Source: Blautia wexlerae DSM 19850
GTDB lineage: Bacteria > Bacillota > Clostridia > Lachnospirales > Lachnospiraceae
NCBI RefSeq assembly: GCF_025148125.1
Contig: NZ_CP102267.1
Span: forward strand, 3,544,501 to 3,608,500
Length of the DNA stretch: 64,000 nt
Direction of reading: 5' to 3'
Shown: positions 39,009-49,567 of the stretch, in pieces
Layout of the letters: each line of letters begins with the position of its first letter
Numbering within the stretch: position 1 is the first letter of the stretch
Translations under genes and position numbers: made by a program
The notes under the pieces: generated by a model
The model's input: only the letters and a program-made list of their open reading frames with translations
What the model was told of the DNA's origin: nothing
Databases searched by the model: none

Positions 39009-41042
39009 TTATTTCATCGGCAGTTTGTAACCATCTCTTGTAAACAATGGAATCTGCTCGATCGGTGCTGCCACATGTACTTTCTGTCCACCTTCAAAGG
39101 TTTCACCTGTCCATGCATTTGTCCAGGAGGCTCCACCAGGAAGATATACATCTGTCTCACGTGCATCTGCATCTGTGATCGGTTTTACCAGAACTTTTGG
39201 TCCAAACATATACTCTGTCTCTACATTCCAACTTTCTTTGTCTTCCGGGAAGTCATAGAACAGCGGACGCATAACAGGAGTTCCTTTTTCATGAGCCTCC
39301 TCCATCAATTCTGTAATATATGGAAGCATGCGCTCTCTTAATCTCAAATAATCTGACAGAATCTCACAAACCTGATCTGTGTAACTCCATACCTCATTTG
39401 GTGCTCCTGATACACATGTAGCTCCACCAGTTGTACCATACTGAGGCTGAAGCGGCCAGCGATATCCGTGAAGTCTCATAACCGGACAGAAGCATCCATA
39501 TTCAAACCAACGGACCAGAAGTTCATGGAATTCCGGATCATTTATATTTGCTCCGAAAAATCCGCCGATATCTGTTGTCCACCACGGAATACCTGCAATT
39601 CCCATATTAAGACCTGCTGCAACCTGATTTTTCATACTCGGGAAGGAAGATTTGATGTCTCCGGACCAGACCAGTGCACCATATTTCTGTGAACCGGCCC
39701 ATGCGCAGCGGAGAAGATTGATAATGTTCTCCTGTCCTTCTGCTTTCATTCCATCAAAAAATGTCTTTGCATACATAACAGGATAAATATTTCCAACCTG
39801 AATATCCGGTCCGAGATGATAACGATAATTCTCGAAATCATAAACTGTATATTCCGGTTCTGCTTCATCCAGCCAGAATACTTTTACACCTTTATCATAA
39901 TAATTCTTCTTTGCTTTTTCCCATACATATTCACGTGCTTCCGGATTAGTTGCATCGTAATGAAGTGTATTTCCCTGAAAATCCATGGATATCGGATATC
40001 CGGAATCTACGCGGATCAGAAGACCTTTACTCTTCATTTCATTGAAATTCTCGCTTCTGTAATCTACTGTCGGCCAGATGGAAACCATCAGTTCAATTCC
40101 CATATCTTTCAGTTCTTTGATCATTGCATCCGGATCCGGCCAGTATGTCGGGTCAAATTTCCATTCGCCCTGCATTGGCCAGTGAAAGAAGTCAACAACT
40201 ATTACAGAAATCGGGAGGTTACGGCGTTTATATTCTCTTGCTACTTCAAGAAGTTCTTCCTGTGTCTGATAACGAAGTTTGCACTGCCAGAATCCCATTG
40301 CATATTCCGGCATCATCGGAACTTTGCCTGTTGCATTTGCATAAGCTTCTTCGATTTCGGCCGGTGTGTCACCTGCTGTGATCCAATAATCCAGTTTCTT
40401 GGAAGAAAATGCTTCCCATGTTGTAATATTTTTGCCAAAATTTACACGTCCTACAGCCGGATTATTCCACAAGAATCCATATCCAAGACTAGAAAGCATG
40501 AACGGAACACTTGCCTGTGAATTTCTGTGTGCCAGTTCAAGATCAGCTCCCTTTACATCAAGGTATGGCTGCTGATACTGGCCCATACCATATATTTTCT
40601 CCTCCGGTGTGGAAACAAAACGCATTGTCAGTCTGTAATCCCCACCTGTGATAGGCTTAAATTCTCTGGCTTCTACTTCAAGAGAACTGCAGGTATTTCC
40701 GAACATATCTTTTCTGTTGCGGACATACTCATCCAGTAAAAGTTCTCCTTTCTGATTATAAAATGCAATTTTACCGATCAGATTAATCTCTGCACGGATC
40801 TTACCATTACGGATCGTTGCTCCGTCTTCGCGAACTTCGATTTCCGGTGTGATTTCCTTCTCTGGTTTGATCAATGCCCAGTCTGCCGGATCCATCTCTG
40901 CGGTTTTCCATGCACGTACACGAAGGCTGTCAGCACCCCACGGCTCAATTCTTACCCGTTCAGCCTCATAACGGTAGCACAGCGCATTTCCTTTTTGCTC
41001 AAAATACCCATATACGTCTCTTACTTCTTCCTGATTTGCCAT
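39009..41042 (-). CDS. GH31 alpha-glycosidase (alpha-xylosidase/alpha-glucosidase type)
   Basis: A 677-residue family 31 enzyme. Order: N-terminal beta-sandwich, then the barrel with ISVIVVDFFHW, the nucleophile motif KVFWLDEAEPEY (Asp392), and GIPWWTTDIGGF. The acid/base region follows around FCPVMRLHGYRW. The wording of the nucleophile motif fits the branch with YicI-like xylosidases and related enzymes; substrate is not certain. It is cytoplasmic (no signal). It lies 116 bp behind the permease gene in the same direction, with GH127 next. Confidence 0.87.
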   Translation of the reverse strand: MANQEEVRDVYGYFEQKGNALCYRYEAERVRIEPWGADSLRVRAWKTAEMDPADWALIKPEKEITPEIEVREDGATIRNGKIRAEINLIGKIAFYNQKGELLLDEYVRNRKDMFGNTCSSLEVEAREFKPITGGDYRLTMRFVSTPEEKIYGMGQYQQPYLDVKGADLELAHRNSQASVPFMLSSLGYGFLWNNPAVGRVNFGKNITTWEAFSSKKLDYWITAGDTPAEIEEAYANATGKVPMMPEYAMGFWQCKLRYQTQEELLEVAREYKRRNLPISVIVVDFFHWPMQGEWKFDPTYWPDPDAMIKELKDMGIELMVSIWPTVDYRSENFNEMKSKGLLIRVDSGYPISMDFQGNTLHYDATNPEAREYVWEKAKKNYYDKGVKVFWLDEAEPEYTVYDFENYRYHLGPDIQVGNIYPVMYAKTFFDGMKAEGQENIINLLRCAWAGSQKYGALVWSGDIKSSFPSMKNQVAAGLNMGIAGIPWWTTDIGGFFGANINDPEFHELLVRWFEYGCFCPVMRLHGYRWPLQPQYGTTGGATCVSGAPNEVWSYTDQVCEILSDYLRLRERMLPYITELMEEAHEKGTPVMRPLFYDFPEDKESWNVETEYMFGPKVLVKPITDADARETDVYLPGGASWTNAWTGETFEGGQKVHVAAPIEQIPLFTRDGYKLPMK

Positions 41043-41157
41043 TTCTGCCTTCTCCTTTTCATTCTTAATGGAGTTTCAGCGAATTGGAACTGCAGTTTTA
41101 TCTGTTTTGTTCTAATCCGCTGAACTTGTTTATAATATAAATAATAGCTTTATTTTA

Positions 41158-42000
41158 TCAGTCTTTTACCGCACCTGCGACAAGACCGCCTACAATATAT
41201 TTCTGTAAGAAAATAAACATCAGAATTACCGGAAGTACCAGTATTGCACCATAAGCCATGATACAGTTCCATCTTGTACCATATGCACTCTGGAATTTAT
41301 AAATATTCGCTGTCAAAGGTCTCATTATCTCTGCAACATTAAATGTCATTGAATATACCAGATCATTCCAGCCGTTCAGGAATGAAATAACCATAATAGT
41401 AATAATTCCTGTTTTTACTGCCGGAAGCATAACCATAAGAAATGCTTTTACCGATCCGCATCCATCCAGTCTTGCGGCCTCATCCAATGATACCGGAATA
41501 CTTCTGAAATAAGGTCTCAATGTTACGATTACAAACGGTATAGAACTGGCTGCAATCGCAACCGGAGCTGTCAGATGATTTCCAAGAAAGCCCAATTTAC
41601 TGAAAATCAGATACATTGGGGTCAATGTCAGGGATGGAGGAAGCATCTGTGAAATCAGAAATGTAAGAAGGAAAACATTTCCACCTTTTACTCTGTATCT
41701 TCCCATTCCATATGCTGCCGGGACACCGAGTACCAGAGCAATTGCCATTGTCAAAAGTCCATTAAGAAAACTGTTTTTCAAAGATATCAGAAACGTTTTA
41801 TCTGTTAAGTTTTCCAGCCACGGTTCAAAGGTGAAATCATGTGGAAAATAGGTAAGAACCTTTCCAAATGTTTCTGCATCTGACTTAAATGAAATCTGTA
41901 TCAGCCAGTAAATCGGAAATAAGAAGATAAATGCAATAAGAAGTGCAAATATCGAATTTCTGATCTCTTTTGCCTTTTCAGCACCTGTCATATTATCCAT
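41158..42000 (-). CDS. Sugar ABC transporter permease, MalG type
   Basis: A 280-residue inner membrane protein with six helices and the EAA loop (SLDEAARLDGCGSVKAFLMV) that contacts the ATPase. It pairs with the MalF-type permease whose gene ends one base before. No ATPase is encoded nearby; CUT1 importers of these bacteria usually share one MsmK-like ATPase. Confidence 0.9.
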   Translation of the reverse strand: MDNMTGAEKAKEIRNSIFALLIAFIFLFPIYWLIQISFKSDAETFGKVLTYFPHDFTFEPWLENLTDKTFLISLKNSFLNGLLTMAIALVLGVPAAYGMGRYRVKGGNVFLLTFLISQMLPPSLTLTPMYLIFSKLGFLGNHLTAPVAIAASSIPFVIVTLRPYFRSIPVSLDEAARLDGCGSVKAFLMVMLPAVKTGIITIMVISFLNGWNDLVYSMTFNVAEIMRPLTANIYKFQSAYGTRWNCIMAYGAILVLPVILMFIFLQKYIVGGLVAGAVKD

Positions 42001-42001
42001 A

Positions 42002-42901
42002 TCAGCCTTCCTCCTCTTCTTTTGATAACAGTTTCAGATAGAACAGACCAATAAGGAACAGGCATGCAAACAGTACCATTGCAACTGCCGCACCTTTTGA
42101 AAAGTTAAACTGTGTAAATGATAACATATAAGAATATGTTCCCAGCACATCTGTTGAATTCAACGGACCTCCGGCTGTCATGATATACATCAGGTCAAAT
42201 GCACGGAATGTATAGATAAATCCTAACATCAGTACTGCAAGAATTGACTCTTTCATCAGGGGAAGAGTTATAAAAAGAAAACGTTGTCCCCAGTTTGCTC
42301 CATCCATGGATGCGCTCTCGTATACATCCGGTGAAATACTTGTAAGTCCTGATACAAGAAGGAGCATATTAAACGGAATACCTACCCAGCAGTTCATAAT
42401 AATTACTGCAATCAGAGCTGTGCTGGTGTTAACCAGCCATTCCGGACCGCTGATTCCGATTTTTCCAAGCAGGTCATTGATAAGACCTGCATTGGAAAAG
42501 ATATTTTTACCAAGAAGACCAGTTACTGCCATTGGCATCATATAGCTGACAAGAATCAGACCTCTGATCGGACCTGCGAGTTTAAATTTCTGATTGAAAA
42601 ACATCGCAAATGCAAATCCGATGGTAAACTGGAAAATAAGACAAGCTATTGTAAAAATAAATGTATTGCGCAGAACCAGAAGAAATGTCGGATCATGGAA
42701 TAAATCAATATAGTTCTGTAATCCGACAAATACGGAAGTTCCTGATTTCAGGTTCTTTACATTTACATCCTTAAGACTGAGAATAATGTTATAAACGATC
42801 GGGTATCCCAGCACAAGGATCATATAAATAAATGCAGGTACAATGAAACAGTATGCTTCTTTTGTCTTTTGCTGCGCCATAGTCCTAGACTTTGCTGCCA
42901 T
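42002..42901 (-). CDS. Sugar ABC transporter permease, MalF type
   Basis: A 299-residue permease with six helices (AYCFIVPAFIYMILVLGYPI at the start) and the EAA loop DVYESASMDGANWGQRFLFI. The ATG at 42901 is preferred to the GTG at 42910 because AAGGA is then at normal distance. It forms the channel with the MalG-type partner. Confidence 0.9.
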   Translation of the reverse strand: MAAKSRTMAQQKTKEAYCFIVPAFIYMILVLGYPIVYNIILSLKDVNVKNLKSGTSVFVGLQNYIDLFHDPTFLLVLRNTFIFTIACLIFQFTIGFAFAMFFNQKFKLAGPIRGLILVSYMMPMAVTGLLGKNIFSNAGLINDLLGKIGISGPEWLVNTSTALIAVIIMNCWVGIPFNMLLLVSGLTSISPDVYESASMDGANWGQRFLFITLPLMKESILAVLMLGFIYTFRAFDLMYIMTAGGPLNSTDVLGTYSYMLSFTQFNFSKGAAVAMVLFACLFLIGLFYLKLLSKEEEEG

Positions 42902-42931
42902 TAAAGCCACATCCTTCTCTGTTTGTTAGTT

Positions 42932-44188
42932 TTAGTTGCTTTCAGGAAGAGGAGTTTCTTCTACGATTGGATTAATTTTAGCTGCTGCTGTTTCAAGAGC
43001 GTCTTTTGCAGATGTTCCGTCTACGATCACAGACTGTGTTGCTGTATAAACTGCTTCAGAGATAGATGGCCATTCAGCGTGCGGTCCACGCGCCTGAGCA
43101 TAGTTCATTTCATCTGTAAATACCTTGAATCCATCCTGTTCAAATGTGTATTCTGCTGTTGCATCCTGTCTTGTAGGAATCTTTCCGCCTACAGCTGCCC
43201 ATTTTGCTTCATTTTCCTGTGAGCAGAGCCACTCAAGAAATTTAACGCATGCTTCTTTGTTTTCTGTTCCTTTACAGATACCAAAGTTCTCACCACCGAT
43301 TGTAGATGTAGATGTTCCTTTGTCACCGGTTGGCAGAAGCGTAAAGTCATATTCAAATGCTCCATTAATTGCATCTGTCTGTGCCAGATGCCATGTTCCG
43401 CATTCTGCAAATGCCGCTTTTCCTGCGCAGAACTGATTCCATGCATCTGCCTGAGTCCAGTTTACACACTCTTTGCTCATATATCCGTTTGCTACAAAAT
43501 CACCGAGTGTCTGTAATCCATTTACTGCTGAATCAGCTGTAATGTCATCAACATTTACGCCTGTTCCATTCTGTACAGATCTCAGCCATGGAAGAATCTG
43601 GAATGTTCCCTCTTCTGTAGATACTGCACACATTGCAAATCCATATACATCATTGGATGAATCCGTTGTTGCTGCAACCATTTCTTTGAACTCGTCAAGG
43701 CTCTCTGGCATATGATCGTATCCGGCAGCCTTCAGAAGGTCCATATTGCATGCAAGTGCAAGACAGTTGCTGTTCTGAGGAAGTCCATAAACTTTTCCGT
43801 CTGGGTCTTTACAGGAGCTTAATGGTCCATCATAAAACTGATCCAATTCTCCCCATGCGTCAAGTTCATCCGTGATATCTTCAAATACTCCAAGAGATAC
43901 ATAAGATGCCATATCCGGTGAGTCTACCTGTCCGATATCAGGAAGTTCTCCTGAAAGTGCTCCAACTGTGTACTGGTTCATTAACTCTGTTCTGGATACA
44001 AATGTTGCATTGATATGAATATCATCCTGTAAAGAGTTGTATTCTTCAACCATGTCTGCAAGCATTTCCTGCTCTGGTTTCTGATCAAAGTAATGCCACA
44101 TTGTAACTTCCTGCGGAGCTGCCTGTACAGTTGATGCTGCCATCAGCGAAGCCGCCAATACTGTTGCTGCAAATAATGTTTTTTTCAT
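42932..44188 (-). CDS. Extracellular sugar-binding protein of the GH31/GH127 importer
   Basis: A 418-residue substrate-binding protein (SBP_bac_1 fold). The signal peptide is KKTLFAATVLAASLMAASTV, ending in an AxA site (VQAAP); no lipobox cysteine is present, which is unusual for a Gram-positive binding protein. The mature part starts QEVTMWHYFDQKPE. It delivers an oligosaccharide to the permeases that follow. GGGAGG precedes the start. Confidence 0.88.
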   Translation of the reverse strand: MKKTLFAATVLAASLMAASTVQAAPQEVTMWHYFDQKPEQEMLADMVEEYNSLQDDIHINATFVSRTELMNQYTVGALSGELPDIGQVDSPDMASYVSLGVFEDITDELDAWGELDQFYDGPLSSCKDPDGKVYGLPQNSNCLALACNMDLLKAAGYDHMPESLDEFKEMVAATTDSSNDVYGFAMCAVSTEEGTFQILPWLRSVQNGTGVNVDDITADSAVNGLQTLGDFVANGYMSKECVNWTQADAWNQFCAGKAAFAECGTWHLAQTDAINGAFEYDFTLLPTGDKGTSTSTIGGENFGICKGTENKEACVKFLEWLCSQENEAKWAAVGGKIPTRQDATAEYTFEQDGFKVFTDEMNYAQARGPHAEWPSISEAVYTATQSVIVDGTSAKDALETAAAKINPIVEETPLPESN

Positions 44189-44448
44189 GTTTTTTCCTCC
44201 CTTTTCCTTCTTAGTTGGATTTTGTTTTGGTTAGTTGCACAATTTTTAGTCGTCTCTCTGTTGTTTTGTTGTATATATTTTACCATTACTTTTTCCAGCG
44301 CATAACCCAAGATTTTACGGAAAAAGGAAATTTGCACGGATAATATTTTAAGATTCAGGAAATATTTTAAGATTTTTTAAATTTTTTCCATATATTTCCG
44401 TTTTTTTACTTTTTGTTTGTTAATTTTTTACTCCTTTTTCTTATCTTT
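44189..44448. other. Promoter region of the GH31/GH127 importer operon
   Basis: AT-rich, T-tract-rich spacer between the response regulator and the binding-protein gene; TAAAAT and TATACA candidates for a -10 box are seen but no convincing -35, as expected for an activator-dependent promoter. Confidence 0.4.
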
Positions 44449-45198
44449 TTACTCTTTTATTTCCATCAGATATTCAGACGGACTCTTTCCAGTCACTTCG
44501 CGAAAGACTTTTTTGAAGTATTTGGAATCGGAAAATCCTACCTGATAAGGAACATCCCTCTGATCACAGATTTCTTCCCTCAGCATATATTGTGCCTGTT
44601 CAATTCTATACTCCCTGAGAAAAGTACTGAAATTTTCTCCGATATTTTTCCCAAAAAGATAACTGAAATATTCCTGGCTCAGTCCAAGATCTTCGGCCAG
44701 TTTCTTCTGGCTTATTTTTCCGGCGAATCCACTCTGTATGATATCAAGAGCCTGCAGGATCATAGGATGCGCATCTGGATACTTATCTCTCAGATTTCTG
44801 GATTTTCTGCGGGAATAACTGTTTTTTCCACTGATCTTATTCTCAATTTTCTTCAGTACTGCCTCTGCCTCATCTCTTGTAAGAGGTTTCAAAAGATACT
44901 CTGTTACACCAAGAGAGATTGACTGCTTGGCAAAATCAAAGTCTGCATATGCACTTACAATTACAAATTCAGTCTTAACTCCCTGTGCTCTGGCAGCTTC
45001 TATTACTGAAAGCCCATCCATAAATGGCATCTTAATGTCAATAAAAACCACATCCGGCTTCTGTTCCAGAATCATTTCCAGCGCTGCTTTTCCATTAGAT
45101 GCCTGTGCCACAATCTCATACTCATCCCCCAGGCTCTGCAAAACCCTTACTAATCCCTGTCTGGTTCTCTGCTCATCTTCTGCAATTAAAATTCTCAA
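44449..45198 (-). CDS. YesN-type response regulator with AraC DNA-binding domain
   Basis: A 249-residue regulator. The receiver (residues 1-120) has EDE, phospho-Asp in VVFIDIKMPFMDG and the Lys in EYLLKPLTR. The AraC domain follows (KKLAEDLGLSQEYFSYLFGK; VGFSDSKYFKKVFREVTGKS). It partners the kinase directly upstream and probably activates the sugar importer operon downstream. Confidence 0.9.
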   Translation of the reverse strand: MRILIAEDEQRTRQGLVRVLQSLGDEYEIVAQASNGKAALEMILEQKPDVVFIDIKMPFMDGLSVIEAARAQGVKTEFVIVSAYADFDFAKQSISLGVTEYLLKPLTRDEAEAVLKKIENKISGKNSYSRRKSRNLRDKYPDAHPMILQALDIIQSGFAGKISQKKLAEDLGLSQEYFSYLFGKNIGENFSTFLREYRIEQAQYMLREEICDQRDVPYQVGFSDSKYFKKVFREVTGKSPSEYLMEIKE

Positions 45199-45239
45199 TG
45201 TATAAAGACCTCCTCTGTTACTTTTTTTGCTACATTTAT

Positions 45240-47084
45240 TTACTCTATATCTTTCTCCGGATTCTCTGGTATTGGAAGCCAGAAAGTAAATTTTGTCCCC
45301 TTTTCAGGTTCTGATTCCAAAACTACAGAAAGTTCTTCTCCATAATACATTCGCAGTCTTGTCACTACATTCTGAATCCCGATTCCTGTTCCTGCCAAAT
45401 CCAAAGTATGCTTTTCCATAAGAATCTGCTGCATCAGTTTCTCTGTATCTTCATTCATTCCACATCCATTATCTTCAATGCAAAGACGGAATCTGGATCC
45501 ATCAATGTGACCCGTAATACGGATCATTCCCCCGCTTTCTCTTCCTTCAAAACCATGAAGGATAGAATTCTCCACAAATGGCTGAATAAACAGTTTACAG
45601 CATGGCCATTCGCCGTATTCTTCCTGAAATTCAATCTCGTAGTCAAACACATCCATAAGCCTGAACTTCTGCAGATATAGATACTGCTCTACCCATCTCA
45701 GTTCCTGCCCCAGACTTACTGACACAAGCTTCCTTGAGAATGTATATGAAAGCATATTGGAAAGCTTTTTCAGAAGATCTGCTACCTCATAATCTTCATT
45801 ATCTATCGCATTATAATTGATCGCAGTCAGTGTATTGCAGAGAAAATGTGCATTGATCTGTGATTCCAGAGCTTCTTTCTCTGCCTTATTTTTCTGACGG
45901 ATAGAAAGATTCTTTTCACGATAATATCTACGTATTTCCTTGTACTGTCGTTCCAGAGTTTCCGCCATTTCGTTATAATAACCAGCCAACTGCCATATCT
46001 CATTGGTTCCCTTTACTTCTATCTTCGGAAGATTCTTGGAAAGTTTAATATTTCGCATAGAATCCCGTATAATATCAATTGGTTTTAATACTCTTCGTAT
46101 TGTAAACTGCCATAAAAATCCACAGATACACAACAAAAACAGATATACATAAATGCTTCTGGTATACATCTGGTTAACCTGTGCACGCATTTTTCCAAGA
46201 TCCGTGGTAATATATGCTGTCCATCCAAAATATTTTAATGATCTGCTGATATTCTCGGTACTGTCCAGCGTTTTTCTGTAACTTTCCACTGTCATTCCAT
46301 CGTACTCTTCATTTGGATGGTAAATGATTCTGTTATTTTCATCTGCAATATATCCAATCGAAAGAGGTTTATCAGCTACTCTGTCAAAAGCACTTTTTTC
46401 CAGAATATCTCCCATATCGAAAGATACGACCGCTACATTTTTCACATGAGAATAACTGTAAGTTTTTCCAATCAGCGGAACTGCAATATGTACCATTCTT
46501 ATCTGCGGCCACTGACTGTGAACAGCAGGATCTGTCTCTACATAGTACCTGACATTTGCTTTCTCTTTCTGAAGTGCCATGGTCTTTTCATATATTTCCT
46601 GAAGTTTATCCAGATTGCCATCTTCCCATACTCCTTTTGAAGATGTCTGGTACCAATAAACCCCATACTCCTGCCACAGACCTTCATCTGATACAATCGC
46701 AATAGATACAACACTTCCAATCTGATGAGCAATATCATCCATTCTGCTGCCCAATGTCAGTTTTTCTTTTGCCAGAAGTATTCCGTCTGCTTCCGTGTTT
46801 TCTACCAGAACTCTTAATGTCTCATTAACTCCTACATTGCATGCAGCACTGATGATATCCTTCAGATTTGCATCAATATTAATCGTCGATGTTTCAATCA
46901 TGGATTCTTCCATTGATCTGGTATTCCTGAGCAGATAATTAAAATATTGATTTTTTACGTAAATCTGAAGGACCAGACCTGCCAGAATCAGAAGTAATAC
47001 TACTGTTACTGTAACCTGCGCACTCATATGTGAGCAAAAATAATTTCTGATTCTTCCCGGCATTTTTTTGATTTTCTCTTTCAT
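45240..47084 (-). CDS. YesM-type sensor histidine kinase
   Basis: A 614-residue membrane kinase. One helix near the N-terminus (VTVVLLLILAGLVLQIYV), an external Cache-like domain of about 260 residues, a second helix (YVYLFLLCICGFLWQF), HAMP, the His_kinase domain with the phospho-His in ALESQINAHFLCNTLTAI, and the HATPase domain (GIGIQNVVTRLRMYYG). Such kinases sense sugars or their binding proteins outside the cell. Confidence 0.9.
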   Translation of the reverse strand: MKEKIKKMPGRIRNYFCSHMSAQVTVTVVLLLILAGLVLQIYVKNQYFNYLLRNTRSMEESMIETSTINIDANLKDIISAACNVGVNETLRVLVENTEADGILLAKEKLTLGSRMDDIAHQIGSVVSIAIVSDEGLWQEYGVYWYQTSSKGVWEDGNLDKLQEIYEKTMALQKEKANVRYYVETDPAVHSQWPQIRMVHIAVPLIGKTYSYSHVKNVAVVSFDMGDILEKSAFDRVADKPLSIGYIADENNRIIYHPNEEYDGMTVESYRKTLDSTENISRSLKYFGWTAYITTDLGKMRAQVNQMYTRSIYVYLFLLCICGFLWQFTIRRVLKPIDIIRDSMRNIKLSKNLPKIEVKGTNEIWQLAGYYNEMAETLERQYKEIRRYYREKNLSIRQKNKAEKEALESQINAHFLCNTLTAINYNAIDNEDYEVADLLKKLSNMLSYTFSRKLVSVSLGQELRWVEQYLYLQKFRLMDVFDYEIEFQEEYGEWPCCKLFIQPFVENSILHGFEGRESGGMIRITGHIDGSRFRLCIEDNGCGMNEDTEKLMQQILMEKHTLDLAGTGIGIQNVVTRLRMYYGEELSVVLESEPEKGTKFTFWLPIPENPEKDIE

Positions 47085-47212
47085 TTTTCTTTACCTGCCT
47101 CGTTTTTTATAATTCTACGACTATTTTACATCATTCTACAACATCTTATAAAGATATATCATATAAAATTTTGTGATTATTTATTGATTGATATCTATAG
47201 ATGGCAAAGGAC

Positions 47213-47263
47213 AAAAAAAGCCAGTAACTAAGCTTATCTGCTATTAATAAACTTAATTACTGG
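47213..47263 (-). terminator. Terminator of the alpha-galactosidase operon
   Basis: CCAGTAATTAAGTTTAT and ATAAGCTTAGTTACTGG pair (few mismatches), followed by CTTTTTTT. Confidence 0.75.
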
Positions 47264-47331
47264 TTTTCATCTTTTTATTATGTTCAAACAGTCACCTACA
47301 ATTGAATCAGATAACTTATTTGATTCGGTAA

Positions 47332-49533
47332 TTATTTCTCCACTGCCTTAAATGTAAATCTGATTGGCTGGTAATCACCTGTTGTCAGTGGTAATGGCAG
47401 TCCTGCTTTCATCAGTGCTGCGCCTGTGTATACTTTTCCGGTTGCAATGTCTTCGTAATGCAGATCTGCATCCAGTCCCTGAGGATAGAAAAGATAGATA
47501 TACGGATTAGCTTCGCTGTGGAGTCTTACGCCACATACAACTGTCTCTTTTTTGTCCTTGGATACGAACTGCCAGAGTACATGGTTGTTGTTTTCAAATG
47601 GATTTATCAGACGATAGTAATCTCCGGACTGTACCAGATGCTCGATTTCTTTGTATTTCAGAATCTGCTCTCTGGCTGTCTTTTTGTCTTCTTCGGACAT
47701 CTTCATCAGATCCAGTTCATAGCCAAATGTACCGGATGATGCAACCGTTCCTCTTGTCTCGAATGGTGTGATCCTGCCGGACTGGTGGTTCGGGCATACG
47801 CTGACATGAGCCCCCATTGCACTTACCGGATATCCGAAAGAAGTACCGTACTGGATTTTCAGTCTGTCAATAGCATCAGTGTTATCGCTGCACCAGATCT
47901 GCGGAGAATAATAGAGCATTCCTGCATCAAATCTTCCGCCGCCACCTGAGCAGGATTCAAACAGGAGATTTGGATATCTCTGCACAAGGCTTTCCATCAT
48001 TTCATATACTGCAAGTACATATCTGTGATAAACCTCTCCCTGGCGTTCTTTTGGAAGTGCTGCGGAGAATACGTTGTCTACACTGCGGTTCATATCCCAT
48101 TTTACATAATCTGCCTTGCATGCATCCAGAACTTTGAAAATCTGGTTCATGATATGGTCACGGACTTCTTTTCTGGTAATGTCCAGATTGAGCTGATGTC
48201 TGCTCCGATTCATAGCACGTCCCGGAATCTTCAATGCCCAGTCCGGATATTCTCTGTAGAGATCACTGTCCTCGGAAATCATCTCCGGCTCTACCCAGAG
48301 ACCGAATTTCAGTCCAAGTCCGTGGATTCTCTCTGCAAGTGCAGGAAGTCCACCTTTGATCTTCTCTTCATTTACTTCCCAGTCACCAAGTGCGCACCAG
48401 TCATTATCTCTTTTGCCAAACCATCCATCGTCCAGAACAAACATATCCAAGCCGATGTTCCTGGCTTCTTCTGCAATATGATACAGTTTGTCTGCATCAA
48501 AATCAAAATAGGTAGCTTCCCAGTTGTTTACGAGGATTGGTCTTGGCTGTTCTACGTATTTGCTGCGGATCAGGTTGTTTCTGTATGCATCATGATAAAT
48601 GCGAGAAAGTTTTCCAAATCCTTCTGCGGAATATGACATAATCACTTCCGGAGTTTCAAATGTGTCACCTTTTTCCAGTGTCCATGCGAAATGATATGGA
48701 TGGATTCCCATTACCACACGGGTATGTCCTACCTGATCTACCTCTGTCTCAAATGTAAAGTTTCCACTGTAAGCCAGTGCATATCCATAGCAGTTTCCAT
48801 ATGTTTCTTCTGTGCTTCTGTCGCAGAGGATTACAAATGGGTTATGATGATGACTGGAAGTGCCGCGAATACTTCCTACAGACCAGTTTGCATGACCCAG
48901 ATGTGTTCTTTCCATCTGACGTTCTACGTTATGTCTGCCATAGAAATGAACTGCATCCATTTCTCTATATTCAAAATCCATTTCCATAGACATTGCTTTC
49001 TTTACTGTAACAGGTGTCTCACCAGTCTGTTCCAGACGAACTGCTCTGGTGATCACATCCAGATGTGGGAATACACTGTAGAGAAGATGTGCTTTCAGTC
49101 CGCTGACACGGTCTGCCAGGACAATCTCCAATGTCTCTGCCTCATCTTCTTTTGCAAACATTGCAGGGAGACCTTTCAGGCTGTATTTTCCTTTTGTGAT
49201 CTCATAGGATTCAAATTTCAGATTTGCAGTGTCGCTGCCGTCTGCCTGCTCTACTTCCAGACCATTGATACGATAATCTCCGTTTCCGTAAGCTGTATAT
49301 TCCTGCGGCAGAGTATCCAGGGAAAATGTTTTGTCTTTTCCTGCTTCATACGGATTTCCGGAGAATCCTCTGTCCACACATACAATCCTGTCCGTAATCA
49401 GGGAATCCCCTACCGGGCATCCATAATACAGATGAACCAGAGTATCATACTCTCTTACCTGCATCTGATAGGTGCTGTTTTCTGTTCTCAGGTCAAATAC
49501 TTTTTCTGCCTCATGATACTTAATCCATTCCAT
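47332..49533 (-). CDS. GH36 alpha-galactosidase
   Basis: A 733-residue enzyme of family 36. The nucleophile is Asp480 in DYVKWDMNRSV and the acid/base Asp550 in QIWCSDNTDA; VNNWEATYFDF and VLDDGWFG build the substrate pocket. It splits terminal alpha-1,6-galactose from raffinose-type sugars inside the cell. It is the last gene of the operon with the importer and YesL-like protein. A paralogue lies at 54825. Confidence 0.92.
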   Translation of the reverse strand: MEWIKYHEAEKVFDLRTENSTYQMQVREYDTLVHLYYGCPVGDSLITDRIVCVDRGFSGNPYEAGKDKTFSLDTLPQEYTAYGNGDYRINGLEVEQADGSDTANLKFESYEITKGKYSLKGLPAMFAKEDEAETLEIVLADRVSGLKAHLLYSVFPHLDVITRAVRLEQTGETPVTVKKAMSMEMDFEYREMDAVHFYGRHNVERQMERTHLGHANWSVGSIRGTSSHHHNPFVILCDRSTEETYGNCYGYALAYSGNFTFETEVDQVGHTRVVMGIHPYHFAWTLEKGDTFETPEVIMSYSAEGFGKLSRIYHDAYRNNLIRSKYVEQPRPILVNNWEATYFDFDADKLYHIAEEARNIGLDMFVLDDGWFGKRDNDWCALGDWEVNEEKIKGGLPALAERIHGLGLKFGLWVEPEMISEDSDLYREYPDWALKIPGRAMNRSRHQLNLDITRKEVRDHIMNQIFKVLDACKADYVKWDMNRSVDNVFSAALPKERQGEVYHRYVLAVYEMMESLVQRYPNLLFESCSGGGGRFDAGMLYYSPQIWCSDNTDAIDRLKIQYGTSFGYPVSAMGAHVSVCPNHQSGRITPFETRGTVASSGTFGYELDLMKMSEEDKKTAREQILKYKEIEHLVQSGDYYRLINPFENNNHVLWQFVSKDKKETVVCGVRLHSEANPYIYLFYPQGLDADLHYEDIATGKVYTGAALMKAGLPLPLTTGDYQPIRFTFKAVEK

Positions 49534-49567
49534 ACTCTGTACCTCTCATTTCTTTGTTGTTTTTTTG